Assembly (NCBI GenBank): GCA_050110875.1
Contig: CP188828.1
Location: forward strand, 2,666,001-2,730,000
Reading direction: 5' to 3'
From: Methyloligella sp050110875
GTDB taxonomy: Bacteria > Pseudomonadota > Alphaproteobacteria > Rhizobiales > Methyloligellaceae
Length of the DNA: 64,000 bases
Shown here: positions 27,219 to 35,036 of the stretch, in pieces
How positions within the stretch are numbered: position 1 is the first letter of the stretch
Layout of the letters: each line of letters opens with the position of its first letter
Position numbers and translations under genes: made by a program
The notes under the pieces: model-generated
Seen by the model: the letters and a program-made list of their open reading frames with translations, nothing else
The model's database searches: none
Told to the model about the DNA's origin: nothing

Positions 27219-27977
27219 GTGCGGCTTATGAGAGCTTATCTGTCCAAACTGCTTACGCCCGTCCTGCTCGGCCTCGCACTGTTGCTGTCCGGGCTCTCCA
27301 TCGCATCGGTCGGGGCTGCGCCGCCCAAGACGCCGGCCGTGCTGGAGCTGTTCACCAGTCAAGGCTGCTCGTCCTGCCCGCCGGCGGACCGTCTGCTCGG
27401 CAAACTCGCCGCGCGCGACGATCTGATCGTGCTCTCCTATTCGGTGGATTACTGGGATTATCTCGGCTGGAAGGACACGCTGGGGAGCCCTGCGAACAGC
27501 GCGCGGCAGCGGCGCTATGCGAAGGCCCGCGGCGACGGCCGGGTTTACACGCCTCAACTGGTGGTCAATGGGGTGACCCATGCGGTGGGCAGCAATCCTC
27601 AAGCGGTTGCGCAGGCCATCAAGACGGCCGAGAAGGAGACGGCCGATCGGAAGGTGCCGATCATCCTCACACGGCAAGGCGATGCTTTGGTCGCGTCGCT
27701 CGGGGTCGGAGATGGCCGCTCGGCCACGCTCTGGGCCGGCACGGCGAAATCGTCTCAGTCGGTGAAGATCGCTCGCGGCGAAAATCGCGGGCGGACCGTT
27801 ACCTACCACAACAATGTCCGTCAGCTCGTGCCCGTCGGCACCTGGTCTGGCAAGGCGGGCCGCATGACCGTTCCGCTCTCCAAGCTCAAGGGGAGCGACG
27901 GCGACCGCATCTTCGTGCTGCTGCAGCGCGGCGCGGGCGGGCCGATCCTTGGCGCCGCCGAGCTTTCGAAGCTCTAG
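27219..27977 (+). CDS. DUF1223 secreted thioredoxin-like protein
   Basis: 252 residues. The signal peptide is residues 1-34 (LLTPVLLGLALLLSGLSIAS, cleavage near VGAA). The mature part has the DUF1223 signature: VLELFTSQGCSSCPPADRLL (CxxC), then YSVDYWDYLGWKDTLGSP and GRVYTPQLVVNG. The fold is thioredoxin-like, so a periplasmic redox role is likely, but no substrate is established. MRAY, four residues downstream, is a second possible start. Confidence 0.87.
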   Translation: MRLMRAYLSKLLTPVLLGLALLLSGLSIASVGAAPPKTPAVLELFTSQGCSSCPPADRLLGKLAARDDLIVLSYSVDYWDYLGWKDTLGSPANSARQRRYAKARGDGRVYTPQLVVNGVTHAVGSNPQAVAQAIKTAEKETADRKVPIILTRQGDALVASLGVGDGRSATLWAGTAKSSQSVKIARGENRGRTVTYHNNVRQLVPVGTWSGKAGRMTVPLSKLKGSDGDRIFVLLQRGAGGPILGAAELSKL

Positions 27978-28014
27978 GCGGCCCGCTCGCCAACGGATCA
28001 GAAGCCTCGGTGTC

Positions 28015-28139
28015 ATGCCCGCCCTTGTGGCGGGCATCCATAACCCCTGCTTTCATTCTTTTAGCGAGCGTCAGTGTTCATGGATCACCGGGCCAAGTTC
28101 ATGCTCGGGTCCGCGAAGCGGAACCCGAGTGCCCGGTGA
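28015..28139. repeat. Paired intergenic hairpins (family C-like)
   Basis: The first hairpin has arms ATGCCCGCC (28015-28023) and GGCGGGCAT (28029-28037). The second is nested: outer arms TCACCGGGC (28085-28093) and GCCCGGTGA (28131-28139) around CTCGGGT and ACCCGAG. Such paired palindromes with the TCATGCCCG start are typical intergenic elements of alphaproteobacteria. No protein-coding gene is visible in 27978-28620. Confidence 0.7.
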
Positions 28140-28208
28140 CGACGCTGAAGGATGGGTTGCCGCCTGCGAGCCAGGTGCTTTTCACTGAAAGACGTGCACT
28201 GCCCCAAC

Positions 28209-28257
28209 ACCTCATGGCGAGGGCGTCGCGTGCGCGGCGCGTCTTCGACCGTGAGGC
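28209..28257. repeat. Dispersed palindromic repeat, family A, half copy
   Basis: CCTCATGGCGAGGGCGTCGC to GGCGCGTCTTCGACCGTGAGGC corresponds to the second half of the family A element at 7696-7806, with several changes. The first half is missing. Confidence 0.6.
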
Positions 28258-28302
28258 TCGTCGCCTCTCTTCTTCATTGCCGGAACATTGCTCCAGAAAT
28301 CA

Positions 28303-28459
28303 GAAACGGGCCGACGTTTCCGCCGACCCGTTTCCGTACTCAATTCGCTGGGAGGAGCGAACTTAGAAATGAAGTGGCCCGGTCCTAGATGAAGACCCCG
28401 GGGGGGCTGGGGGGCTGAGATACCGAAGCCTCACTTGGGACCGGGCCGAGAGGCAACAC
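28303..28459 (-). ncRNA. Candidate small RNA with an anti-Shine-Dalgarno CCTCCC hairpin loop
   Basis: On the minus strand the segment folds into three stacked hairpins. The first has perfect ten-base arms GGCCCGGTCC (28447-28438) and GGACCGGGCC (28385-28376) around a C-rich loop. The second is TTCGCT-CCTCCC-AGCGAA (28361-28344), presenting CCTCCC, complementary to a Shine-Dalgarno sequence, as its loop. The third (28334-28303) is a 14-pair stem, including two G-T pairs, capped by GAAA and followed by TGATTTCT, like a terminator. TATGAT at 28470-28465 and TTGGCA at 28491-28486 would place a start near 28459. Several alphaproteobacterial trans-acting RNA families expose CCTCCC loops; I cannot say which one this is. 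Confidence 0.7.
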
Positions 28460-28464
28460 TACGC

Positions 28465-28491
28465 ATCATAGGAAGTTTTGGGGCATGCCAA
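28465..28491 (-). promoter_or_regulatory. Candidate promoter of the small RNA
   Basis: Minus strand TTGGCA (28491-28486), a 15-base spacer and TATGAT (28470-28465). Both hexamers are close to the housekeeping sigma consensus, but the spacer is one or two bases short. Confidence 0.4.
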
Positions 28492-28620
28492 CGGCTGAAC
28501 TGGGGCAATAGTGTGATTTATATTACAATTTGTTACAGGTCGGTGGAGAGGTCTTGCATGGCTTGTGTTCGCCCAGTTTGGACGCCATCATGACAACTTC
28601 ATTGCAAAAGGTATTTCGGT

Positions 28621-29001
28621 TTGAGCGATACCACCTCCACCATTGTGTCGCTTTCGGGCGCGAGCGGCACCTGGCCTGTCTCCAACCATGCGTCCAGGCC
28701 CGGCGAGGTGAATTTCAATCGCTGGGAGCTGTCCCAAATCCTCAATGTCTACGGCCGTAAAGTGGCGAGCGGCGAGTGGCGCGACTACGCCATCGACGGG
28801 CTGCGCGACAAGGCCGTGTTCTCGATCTTTCGCCGGGCGAGCGAGACGCCGCTCTACCGCATCGAGAAGACCCCGAAGCTGGCGCGCCGCCAGGGCGCCT
28901 ATTGCGTGATCGCCGCGACGGGGCAGATCCTGAAGCGGGGCCACGATCTGTCGCGGGTGTTGCGGGTGCTCGACAAGGGCCTTCGGCTGGTCGAGGGGTA
29001 A
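28621..29001 (+). CDS. DUF2794 family protein
   Basis: 126 residues beginning at TTG 28621, with AAAAGG about ten bases upstream. The conserved body is unmistakable: NFNRWELSQILNVYGRKVAS, GEWRDYAIDGLRDKAVFSIF, RRASETPLYRIEKTPKLARR and AATGQILKRGHDLSRVLRVL. The family is restricted to alphaproteobacteria and has no assigned function. There is no signal peptide or membrane helix. The 5' region shared with the small RNA (28460-28620) is AT-rich and probably contains its promoter. Confidence 0.85.
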   Translation: MSDTTSTIVSLSGASGTWPVSNHASRPGEVNFNRWELSQILNVYGRKVASGEWRDYAIDGLRDKAVFSIFRRASETPLYRIEKTPKLARRQGAYCVIAATGQILKRGHDLSRVLRVLDKGLRLVEG

Positions 29002-29025
29002 CTGGCAAAAAACTCAGCTTCGTCA

Positions 29026-29141
29026 CCCCCGGACTTGATCCGGGGGGCCATGCCGTTCCATTGCAGCTTGCTCGGAGATCACAGATGGTCCTGCCTTCGC
29101 GGAGGCGGAACGGCGTGGATTGCCGGGTCAAGCCCGGCAAT
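29026..29141. repeat. Paired intergenic palindromes, family C
   Basis: CCCCCGGA-cttga-TCCGGGGG at 29026-29046 and ATTGCCGGG-tcaag-CCCGGCAAT at 29119-29141. Both have perfect arms and the shared CTTGA/TCAAG loop typical of a widespread rhizobial intergenic element. They follow the DUF2794 gene. Confidence 0.8.
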
Positions 29142-29185
29142 GACGACGGAGAGGGGTGAAACCGGGGTGGCGGGCATGATGCATC

Positions 29186-29215
29186 GCTGGACCTGCACCC
29201 GCTGGACCTGCACCC
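29186..29215. repeat. 15-base tandem duplication
   Basis: GCTGGACCTGCACCC occurs twice without spacer (29186-29200 and 29201-29215). It abuts the left end of a family A repeat. Confidence 0.85.
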
Positions 29216-29330
29216 TTCGAGACGGCGCGGTTCCCGCGCCCCTCAGGGTGAGGAGAGAGATCTGAGAATGGCGCCGCGCCAACCCCCTAACCCCTCATGG
29301 TGAGGGCGACGCGTCTCGAGCCATGAGGCC
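29213..29330. repeat. Dispersed palindromic repeat, family A, copy 3
   Basis: CCTTCGAGACGGCGCG to CCTCAGGGTGAGG, then CCTCATGGTGAGGGCG and GCGTCTCGAGCCATGAGG. It completes a 400-base stretch (29002-29404) that holds repeats and a terminator but no gene. Confidence 0.8.
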
Positions 29331-29350
29331 CGGGCACCCTAATCAACAAA

Positions 29351-29380
29351 AAAGCCCCGAAGGATCACCTCCGGGGCTTT
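29351..29380 (-). terminator. Intrinsic terminator of the Bax-inhibitor-like gene
   Basis: Arms AAAGCCCCG and CGGGGCTTT enclose a short loop. On the minus strand the stem is followed by a run of six T (with the arm), about 25 bases after the stop codon of the gene ending at 29405. It is the clearest Rho-independent terminator in the window. Confidence 0.85.
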
Positions 29381-29404
29381 GTCTTGAGATCGCTGCTTCC
29401 GGAC

Positions 29405-30160
29405 TTAGCGGCGGTCGCCGAACAGCGACAGCAGCATCATGAACAGGTTGATGAAGTCCAGATACAGCCTGAGCGCGCCCATGATGGCCTTGCGTCCGGC
29501 CACGGCGGTCGAGTCGCCCTCGTAATACATCTCCTTGATCTGCTGAGTGTCGTAGGCGGTGAGGCCCGCGAAGATCAGTACGCCGATCACGGAGATGGCG
29601 AATTGCAGCGCCGAGGAGCCCAGGAACAGGTTCACCAGCGAGGCGAGGATGATGCCGATCAGCCCCATGAAGAGGAACGAGCCCCAGCCGGAAAGATCGC
29701 GGCTGGTGGTGTAGCCCCAGAGGCTGAGCGCGCCGAAGGAGGCGGCGGTGATGAAGAACACCCGCGCGATGCTCTCGCCGGCATAGACCAGGAAGATCGA
29801 CGAAATCGACGCGCCCATGAGCGCGGCAAAACCCCAGAAGGCAGCCTGCGCGGCGCCGAGGCTCATGCGCTGAATGCCCATGGAGAGCACGAACACCATG
29901 GCGAGCGGCGCGAAGATCACCACCCACTTGAAGGCGCTGTTGAACATAAGGTTGCCGAAGCTGGTCAGTTGGAGGCCGGCTCCGGTCTCGACCACGGACA
30001 TGGCATAGACGATATAGGCGACCACGCCGGTCAGAGCGACGCCGCTGGCCATGTAGTTGTAGACGCTGAGCATATAGCTGCGCAGGCCCTGGTCGATCGC
30101 GCCGGCTTCGGCGCGGCCGGCGGGGCGAGGTTGCGCGTAGCGTCCTTCGTATTCAGCCAT
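29405..30160 (-). CDS. Bax inhibitor-1 (YbhL/YccA-type) membrane protein
   Basis: 251 residues with about seven hydrophobic helices after a soluble N-terminus of 30 residues (YAQPRPAGRAEAGAIDQGLR). The family pattern is visible in FMGLIGIILASLVNLFLGSS and in the C-terminal AGLTAYDTQQIKEMYYEG, where the Asp residues belong to the pH-sensitive calcium-leak site described for the family. Bacterial members are proposed to modulate FtsH or to act as ion leak channels; the role here is unproven. It is a single transcription unit with its own terminator. Confidence 0.9.
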   Translation of the reverse strand: MAEYEGRYAQPRPAGRAEAGAIDQGLRSYMLSVYNYMASGVALTGVVAYIVYAMSVVETGAGLQLTSFGNLMFNSAFKWVVIFAPLAMVFVLSMGIQRMSLGAAQAAFWGFAALMGASISSIFLVYAGESIARVFFITAASFGALSLWGYTTSRDLSGWGSFLFMGLIGIILASLVNLFLGSSALQFAISVIGVLIFAGLTAYDTQQIKEMYYEGDSTAVAGRKAIMGALRLYLDFINLFMMLLSLFGDRR

Positions 30161-30345
30161 CGATGACTTTCCTTTCGACCTGAGTGCCCGGGATCGGGCG
30201 GTTCAGTGAGAAACTCTTGTGTTGCGCCAAATATGGGCGCGATCGGAAATCTCCGCAAGGTGCAGTTTGCCCGAAGCTATCGCTTCTCTTTAACGGGAAG
30301 ATGGCCGGTTTCCCCGAGTTTGCGGGCAAACGGAGACGGAACGGC

Positions 30346-32910
30346 TCATTCCGCCCGCAAATAAGGGGCGGCCTTGGCGGAGAGCACCCGCCAAATGGCG
30401 ATCAATCCGAGAGCGAGGACCAGGCCGAGAGACAGCAGAACCGTCTCGCTCGCCGCGAGTATCGAGAAGCGGAACGGAATGTCGAACACGAACACGCAGA
30501 GCACGAAGGCGGTGAGGGTCGCGATGACCACGGCGGCGACCGCCACGCTCAAGGCCAGGAAGGCGAATTCGATTAGCTCGGCGGTGACGATGCGGCGGCG
30601 GGTGGCGCCCAGGGTCTTGTAGAGCACGGCGAGATATTTACGGCGCTGCTGGCCCGAGGCGATGGCGCCGGCGAGCACCACGGCGCCGATCAGCAGGGTG
30701 ATGCCGGCCGTGACCTGGACGGCCGTCATGACCTGGCCGATCAGCTTCTGTGCCGCATCGACCACGTCGCCGACCTTGATGGCGGTGACCAGCGGAAAGG
30801 CTTCCGACAAGGTCTGGATCAGCTTGCCTTCCTCCTCAGGTGTGGTGCCTTCGGGGAATTCCAGGGTGGCGAGCGCCCGGTGGGGCACACCTTCCAGAGT
30901 GCTCGGCGGGAAGACCATGATGAAATTGATGGCGAGGGATTCCCAGTCGATCTCCCGGAGATTGGCGACGGAAGCCTCGATATTGCGGCCGAGAATATTC
31001 ACGGTGACCAGATCGCCCAAATGGAGGCCCAAGCCCTCGGCCGCCTTGTCGTCGAAGGAGACCAGCGGCGGGCCGTCATAGTCCTTCGGCCACCATTCGC
31101 CGGCGACGACCTTGGACCCGGTGGGAATCTCCGCCGTGTAGGTGAGGCCCCGATCGCCGTTGATGACCCATTGATACTCCGGTGCCGCCTCGATCTCCTC
31201 GACGGAGATGCCGTTGAGCCGGACGATGCGGCCCCGCAGCATGGGCGCATCGTTCAACTCCACATCGGGCATGACGGATTTGGCGGTGTCGCGGAAACGG
31301 CCGATCTCGCCGGCGTCGATATCCAGGAAATAGTAGGAAGGGGCATCGGCGGCGAGATCGCCCTGCAGCTCGGCCACCAGTGCCCGGTCGATAAGAGCCA
31401 CGGCGACCAGGAGGCCGAGACCCAGCCCCAAGGATAGGGCGACGTTGCGGGCGAGCGAGCCTGGGCCGCCGATGCTGGCAAAGGCCAGCGCGATGGTCGG
31501 CGGCATGTGGGGGCGCATCCTGGCGGCGAGAGCCTGCAAACCCCAGCCGATGGCGTAGAGCAGGCCGAAGGCCGCCACGATGCCGAGGCAGATGAGACCG
31601 GTGACGAGGGGCTCGCTGGAGGTGGCGATCGCCAGGGCGAAGAGGGCGAGGCCGGAGATGGCCGATCCGGCTGCGAAGGGCCAGGCTGTGGCGAAGCGAT
31701 CCTCTTCGGCGAGATGGGAGCGCATGAGAACGGCCGGCGGTACGGCGCTCGCCTTCCCCAGGGGCCAGAGCACGAACAGCGCCATGGTGAGCAGGCCGGC
31801 GCCAGCCGCCATCAGCAACGGAACGAGATGGATGGAGGTCACCAGGGCGATGGGAAGCCGGTCAGCGTAGAGGGCCGACAGAATCGCCGGGGTGGCGGCG
31901 CCGACGATCACCCCGGCCAGGATGCCGAGCGCCGTGAGCAGGAGCGCCTGGATCAGGTAGATGCGGAGCACCAGCTTGGAGGTGGCGCCCAGGCTCTTGA
32001 AGATCGCGATCACCTCGCGCTTCTTGTTCATGTAGGCGTGGATGGCGTTGCCCACGCCGATACCGCCAAGCAGCATGGCGGTGAGTCCGACAAGGCCGAT
32101 GAACTGGGTGAAGCGGTCGGCGTTCTGGCGCAGGCGCGGGGCGGGATCCGTCCAGTCGTTGACGGCGAAGCCGCTTTCCGGAAAGCGCTTCTGCACTTTG
32201 GCCTTGGCGGCCGCCAAGGCGCCCCGGTCGGTGCCCAGCTCGCCGGGCAGTCTGAGCCGGTAGGTCCAGCGGATCAGGCTGCCGGGCTGGATGAGACCGG
32301 TCTCCTTCAGAGTGTCGAGGGAGATGAGGACGCGCGGGCCGTAAGCCAGGCGGTCGGCCAGACGGTCCGGCTGATCGCCGAGAATGCCGGCGATGGTGAC
32401 GCTGCCTTCGCCGATGACGAGCTTATCGCCGATCTCGAGCTCCAATCGGTCCAGCAGGGTCTGCTCGACGATGGCGTTGCCGGGTTTGCGCCATAGGGGG
32501 CCTGCGTTCTCAGGCTCGAGGATCTCGACCTCGCCGAAGAGGGGAAAAGCCTCGTCGACGGCCTTGATCTCGACCAGCGCGCTTTTGTCCTGATCGGCAT
32601 GGGCCATGGCCCGCAGGCTTGCCGACTCGCTGACATCGCCCAGCTCGTTGAGGGTCTTGTACTCTGCTTCCGTCGCTTGCCGATGAACGAGCTCGAAGGA
32701 GAGATCGCCGCCGACCAGGGTGCGGCCGCTATTCACCAGCGCCGCATCGAAGGCCGCCGAGAGGGAGCCGATGGCGGCGATGGAGGCGACCCCGAGGGCG
32801 ATGCAGACGACGAAGACCGAGAGACCGCCCGCGCCGGAGCGGAGCTCGCGCAGGGCGATCTTGAAGGGCAGTCCGAAGGACGATTCGGCGGTTTTGCTTG
32901 CGTCGCTCAC
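30346..32910 (-). CDS. FtsX-like ABC exporter permease (YbbP type)
   Basis: 854 residues with two FtsX/MacB-like halves. A transmembrane helix near residues 25-45 is followed by a periplasmic domain (about 50-275) and helices at about 280-400. A second set of helices at 410-500 leads to another periplasmic domain (510-715), and the last three helices lie at 735-850. This is the YbbP layout. It overlaps the ATPase gene by four bases. In E. coli ybbA-ybbP also lie beside the esterase tesA, just as here. Exported substrate unknown; a role in lipid or lipoprotein handling is plausible. Confidence 0.9.
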   Translation of the reverse strand: MSDASKTAESSFGLPFKIALRELRSGAGGLSVFVVCIALGVASIAAIGSLSAAFDAALVNSGRTLVGGDLSFELVHRQATEAEYKTLNELGDVSESASLRAMAHADQDKSALVEIKAVDEAFPLFGEVEILEPENAGPLWRKPGNAIVEQTLLDRLELEIGDKLVIGEGSVTIAGILGDQPDRLADRLAYGPRVLISLDTLKETGLIQPGSLIRWTYRLRLPGELGTDRGALAAAKAKVQKRFPESGFAVNDWTDPAPRLRQNADRFTQFIGLVGLTAMLLGGIGVGNAIHAYMNKKREVIAIFKSLGATSKLVLRIYLIQALLLTALGILAGVIVGAATPAILSALYADRLPIALVTSIHLVPLLMAAGAGLLTMALFVLWPLGKASAVPPAVLMRSHLAEEDRFATAWPFAAGSAISGLALFALAIATSSEPLVTGLICLGIVAAFGLLYAIGWGLQALAARMRPHMPPTIALAFASIGGPGSLARNVALSLGLGLGLLVAVALIDRALVAELQGDLAADAPSYYFLDIDAGEIGRFRDTAKSVMPDVELNDAPMLRGRIVRLNGISVEEIEAAPEYQWVINGDRGLTYTAEIPTGSKVVAGEWWPKDYDGPPLVSFDDKAAEGLGLHLGDLVTVNILGRNIEASVANLREIDWESLAINFIMVFPPSTLEGVPHRALATLEFPEGTTPEEEGKLIQTLSEAFPLVTAIKVGDVVDAAQKLIGQVMTAVQVTAGITLLIGAVVLAGAIASGQQRRKYLAVLYKTLGATRRRIVTAELIEFAFLALSVAVAAVVIATLTAFVLCVFVFDIPFRFSILAASETVLLSLGLVLALGLIAIWRVLSAKAAPYLRAE

Positions 32911-33638
32911 GAGGCGGCGGCCCGCTCTTCTTCTTCGCTCGCGATGCGGCCATCGGCCAAGGTGACCATGCGGCTGCAGCGTTTCGCGAGGCTTCGATCA
33001 TGGGTGATGAGCAGCAAGGTCGCGCCGGTGCGCTCCTGCAAGGCGAAGAGCAAATCCATCACCTGCTGGCCGGTCTTCAGATCGAGATTGCCGGTCGGCT
33101 CGTCGGCGAGGATGAGCGACGGTCCGGGGCTGAGCGCGCGTGCGATGGCGACCCGCTGCTTCTCGCCGCCGGAAAGCTGGGCCGGGAAATGGCTCTCGCG
33201 ATGGGAGAGGCCGACCTCCTGCAAGCTCTCCTTGGCCACGGAAAAGGCATCGTCCCGGTCCAGGAATTCCAGCGGCAGGGCGACATTCTCCAGCGCCGTC
33301 ATGGTGGGGACGAGGTGGAAAGCCTGAAACACAATACCGATATGGCTGGCGCGGAGGCGGGCGAGCCCGTCCTCGTTGAGCGGCGAGAGATCGGTGCCTG
33401 CGATGCTGACCCGGCCCTTGGTTACCCGCTCCAGCCCGGCCATGACCATGAGCAGGGTGGATTTGCCGGCGCCACTCGGTCCGACGATGGCGACTGTCTC
33501 GCCATCCGCCACGCTGAAGTCGATACCGCGCAGGATATCGACCGGGCCGGCGCGCGAGGGCAGGGTCACATGAACGTCCTGAAGCGCGATGGCAGGTGTA
33601 GCGGAAGGGCTGGCGGGAGCTTTATAGGTGTGTTCCAT
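32907..33638 (-). CDS. ABC exporter ATPase (YbbA/LolD type)
   Basis: 243 residues. Walker A is IVGPSGAGKSTLLMVMAGLE, the signature is LSGGEKQRVAIARAL and Walker B is LILADEPTGNLD, the last being typical of the LolD/MacB/YbbA class. It forms the transporter with the permease gene that follows with an ATGA overlap. It diverges from the esterase gene at 33705, leaving 66 bases for both promoters. Confidence 0.93.
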   Translation of the reverse strand: MEHTYKAPASPSATPAIALQDVHVTLPSRAGPVDILRGIDFSVADGETVAIVGPSGAGKSTLLMVMAGLERVTKGRVSIAGTDLSPLNEDGLARLRASHIGIVFQAFHLVPTMTALENVALPLEFLDRDDAFSVAKESLQEVGLSHRESHFPAQLSGGEKQRVAIARALSPGPSLILADEPTGNLDLKTGQQVMDLLFALQERTGATLLLITHDRSLAKRCSRMVTLADGRIASEEEERAAAS

Positions 33639-33704
33639 AGGCGGGCTTTGATGTGAGGAGTCGCATGGTTGGCGTCAATAGATAAAGCCCAAAGAGGTCA
33701 AAAC

Positions 33705-34394
33705 ATGAAAGCTGCCTCTCTTCGTCTGGTCTCAATTGCCGCATGGCTGCTGGCGACGGTTCTGATACCGGGTTTCGCACCGTTGCGCGCGGACACCTCG
33801 CCGCCGGTTATCGTCGCCCTGGGTGACAGCCTGACGGCGGGTTATCAACTGCCTCAGTCGGAGGCGTTTCCCGCCCAGCTGCAAGAGGCGCTGAAAGCGC
33901 GCGGCCAGACGGTGGAGGTGATCAACGCGGGCGTTTCGGGCGATACGGCGGCCGGGGGGCTTTCGCGCTTCGACTGGGCGGTGCCGGAAGAGGCGGACGC
34001 CATCATCCTGGAGCTCGGGGCGAACGATGCCTTGCGCGGGTTGAAGCCTGACGAGACCAGGCAATCCCTGGAGAAGATCATCCGCCAGGCCAAGGCGCGG
34101 GGACTGCCCGTGCTGCTTGCCGGCATGGAGGCGCCGCGCAATATGGGCAAGGATTACGTGGAGGAATTCCATGCGATCTATCCCGCGCTAGCCGAGAAGC
34201 ACGATCTGATCTTCTATCCGTTCTTTCTGGACGGGGTTGCCATGGACGAGCAACTGACCCTGTCAGACGGGATGCATCCGAACGGAGAAGGCGTGGCAAA
34301 AATCGTCGAAGGCATTCTTCCCAAGGTCGAGCAACTTCTGGCTGAGGTGGAGGCGAGCCGCGAGGCGGCCGCTCCGGCGTCGCCGAAGCTCTAG
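33705..34394 (+). CDS. Periplasmic SGNH esterase / lysophospholipase (TesA-like)
   Basis: 229 residues from ATG 33705, with GAGG seven bases upstream. The signal peptide covers residues 1-30 (LVSIAAWLLATVLIPGFAPL). The four SGNH blocks are present: GDSLTAGYQL (Ser), GVSGDTAAGG (Gly), GANDALRG (Asn) and SDGMHPNGEG (Asp and His). E. coli TesA is a thioesterase, protease and lysophospholipase in the periplasm. It is divergent from the YbbA-like gene, the arrangement seen in E. coli. The lipid genes that follow after 27 bases may be in the same transcript. Confidence 0.92.
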   Translation: MKAASLRLVSIAAWLLATVLIPGFAPLRADTSPPVIVALGDSLTAGYQLPQSEAFPAQLQEALKARGQTVEVINAGVSGDTAAGGLSRFDWAVPEEADAIILELGANDALRGLKPDETRQSLEKIIRQAKARGLPVLLAGMEAPRNMGKDYVEEFHAIYPALAEKHDLIFYPFFLDGVAMDEQLTLSDGMHPNGEGVAKIVEGILPKVEQLLAEVEASREAAAPASPKL

Positions 34395-34421
34395 AGGGCC
34401 GGGCGGCTTCAAGGGGGGATT

Positions 34422-35036
34422 TTGGCAAGCATCTACGATCTGAAGCCCAAGTTTCAGGGGCTGCTCCGTCCGCTCTGCGACGGGCTGGTGGCGGCGGGCG
34501 GGACCGCCAACGGGGTGACGCTTGCAGCCTTGGTTCTCAGCCTCGCTCACGGGGCCTGGCTGGCGCTGGCGCCGGGGACGGTGCTGCCTCTGGCACTGCT
34601 GCCGGTCACGCTGTTCCTGCGCATGGCGCTGAACGCCATCGACGGGATGATGGCGCGGGAGCACGGACAGAAGAGCCGGTTGGGGGCGCTCTTGAACGAG
34701 CTCTCCGATGTGATTGCCGATGCCGCGCTTTACCTGCCGTTCGCGTTGATCCCCGGGGTGAATGGCGCTCTCGTTGTGCTGGTGGTCGTCGTCGGAATCG
34801 TCGGCGAGATGGCCGGCGCCCTCGGCCCCATGGCCGGGGCGGCGCGCCATTACGAAGGGCCGCTCGGCAAGAGCGACCGGGCCTTCGCCTTCGGCCTGCT
34901 GGCGGTGCTGATCGCCATCGGGCTGACGCCTGGGCTCTGGTCGACTGCCTATCTCGCAGTGCTGCTGGGGCTGGGCATTTCCACTGTCTTGAACCGCATG
35001 CGGGCGATCCTCGCCGATGACGGAGGGATGGAATGA
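34422..35036 (+). CDS. CDP-alcohol phosphatidyltransferase family protein (YnbA-like)
   Basis: 204 residues starting at TTG 34422, with AAGGGGGG just upstream. About six hydrophobic segments. The family motif DxxDGxxARx8Gx3Dx3D reads here as NAIDGMMAREHGQKSRLG followed by ALLNELSD, so the first and third Asp are Asn; these positions normally bind metal and act as base. The same gene trio (CDP-alcohol transferase, CdsA-like, PlsC-like) exists in E. coli as ynbABC, whose product is not established. It overlaps the next gene by four bases. Confidence 0.85.
   Translation: MASIYDLKPKFQGLLRPLCDGLVAAGGTANGVTLAALVLSLAHGAWLALAPGTVLPLALLPVTLFLRMALNAIDGMMAREHGQKSRLGALLNELSDVIADAALYLPFALIPGVNGALVVLVVVVGIVGEMAGALGPMAGAARHYEGPLGKSDRAFAFGLLAVLIAIGLTPGLWSTAYLAVLLGLGISTVLNRMRAILADDGGME

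Noticed and set aside
28398..28414. Two G-runs (seven and six G) as a possible G-quadruplex
   Set aside because: Only two long runs separated by CT are present; four tracts with proper loops are not, and the opposite-strand RNA structure explains the run.
28395..28425. GGGGGGCTGAGATACC resembles the CTGAGA-ATACC part of a TPP riboswitch
   Set aside because: The second half of the THI element is absent, no thiamine gene follows, and the segment is part of the loop of the minus-strand hairpin.
30346..33638. LolCDE lipoprotein exporter as an alternative for the ABC pair
   Set aside because: The permease is twice the size of LolC/E with two FtsX halves and lies beside a TesA-like gene, which fits YbbAP better.
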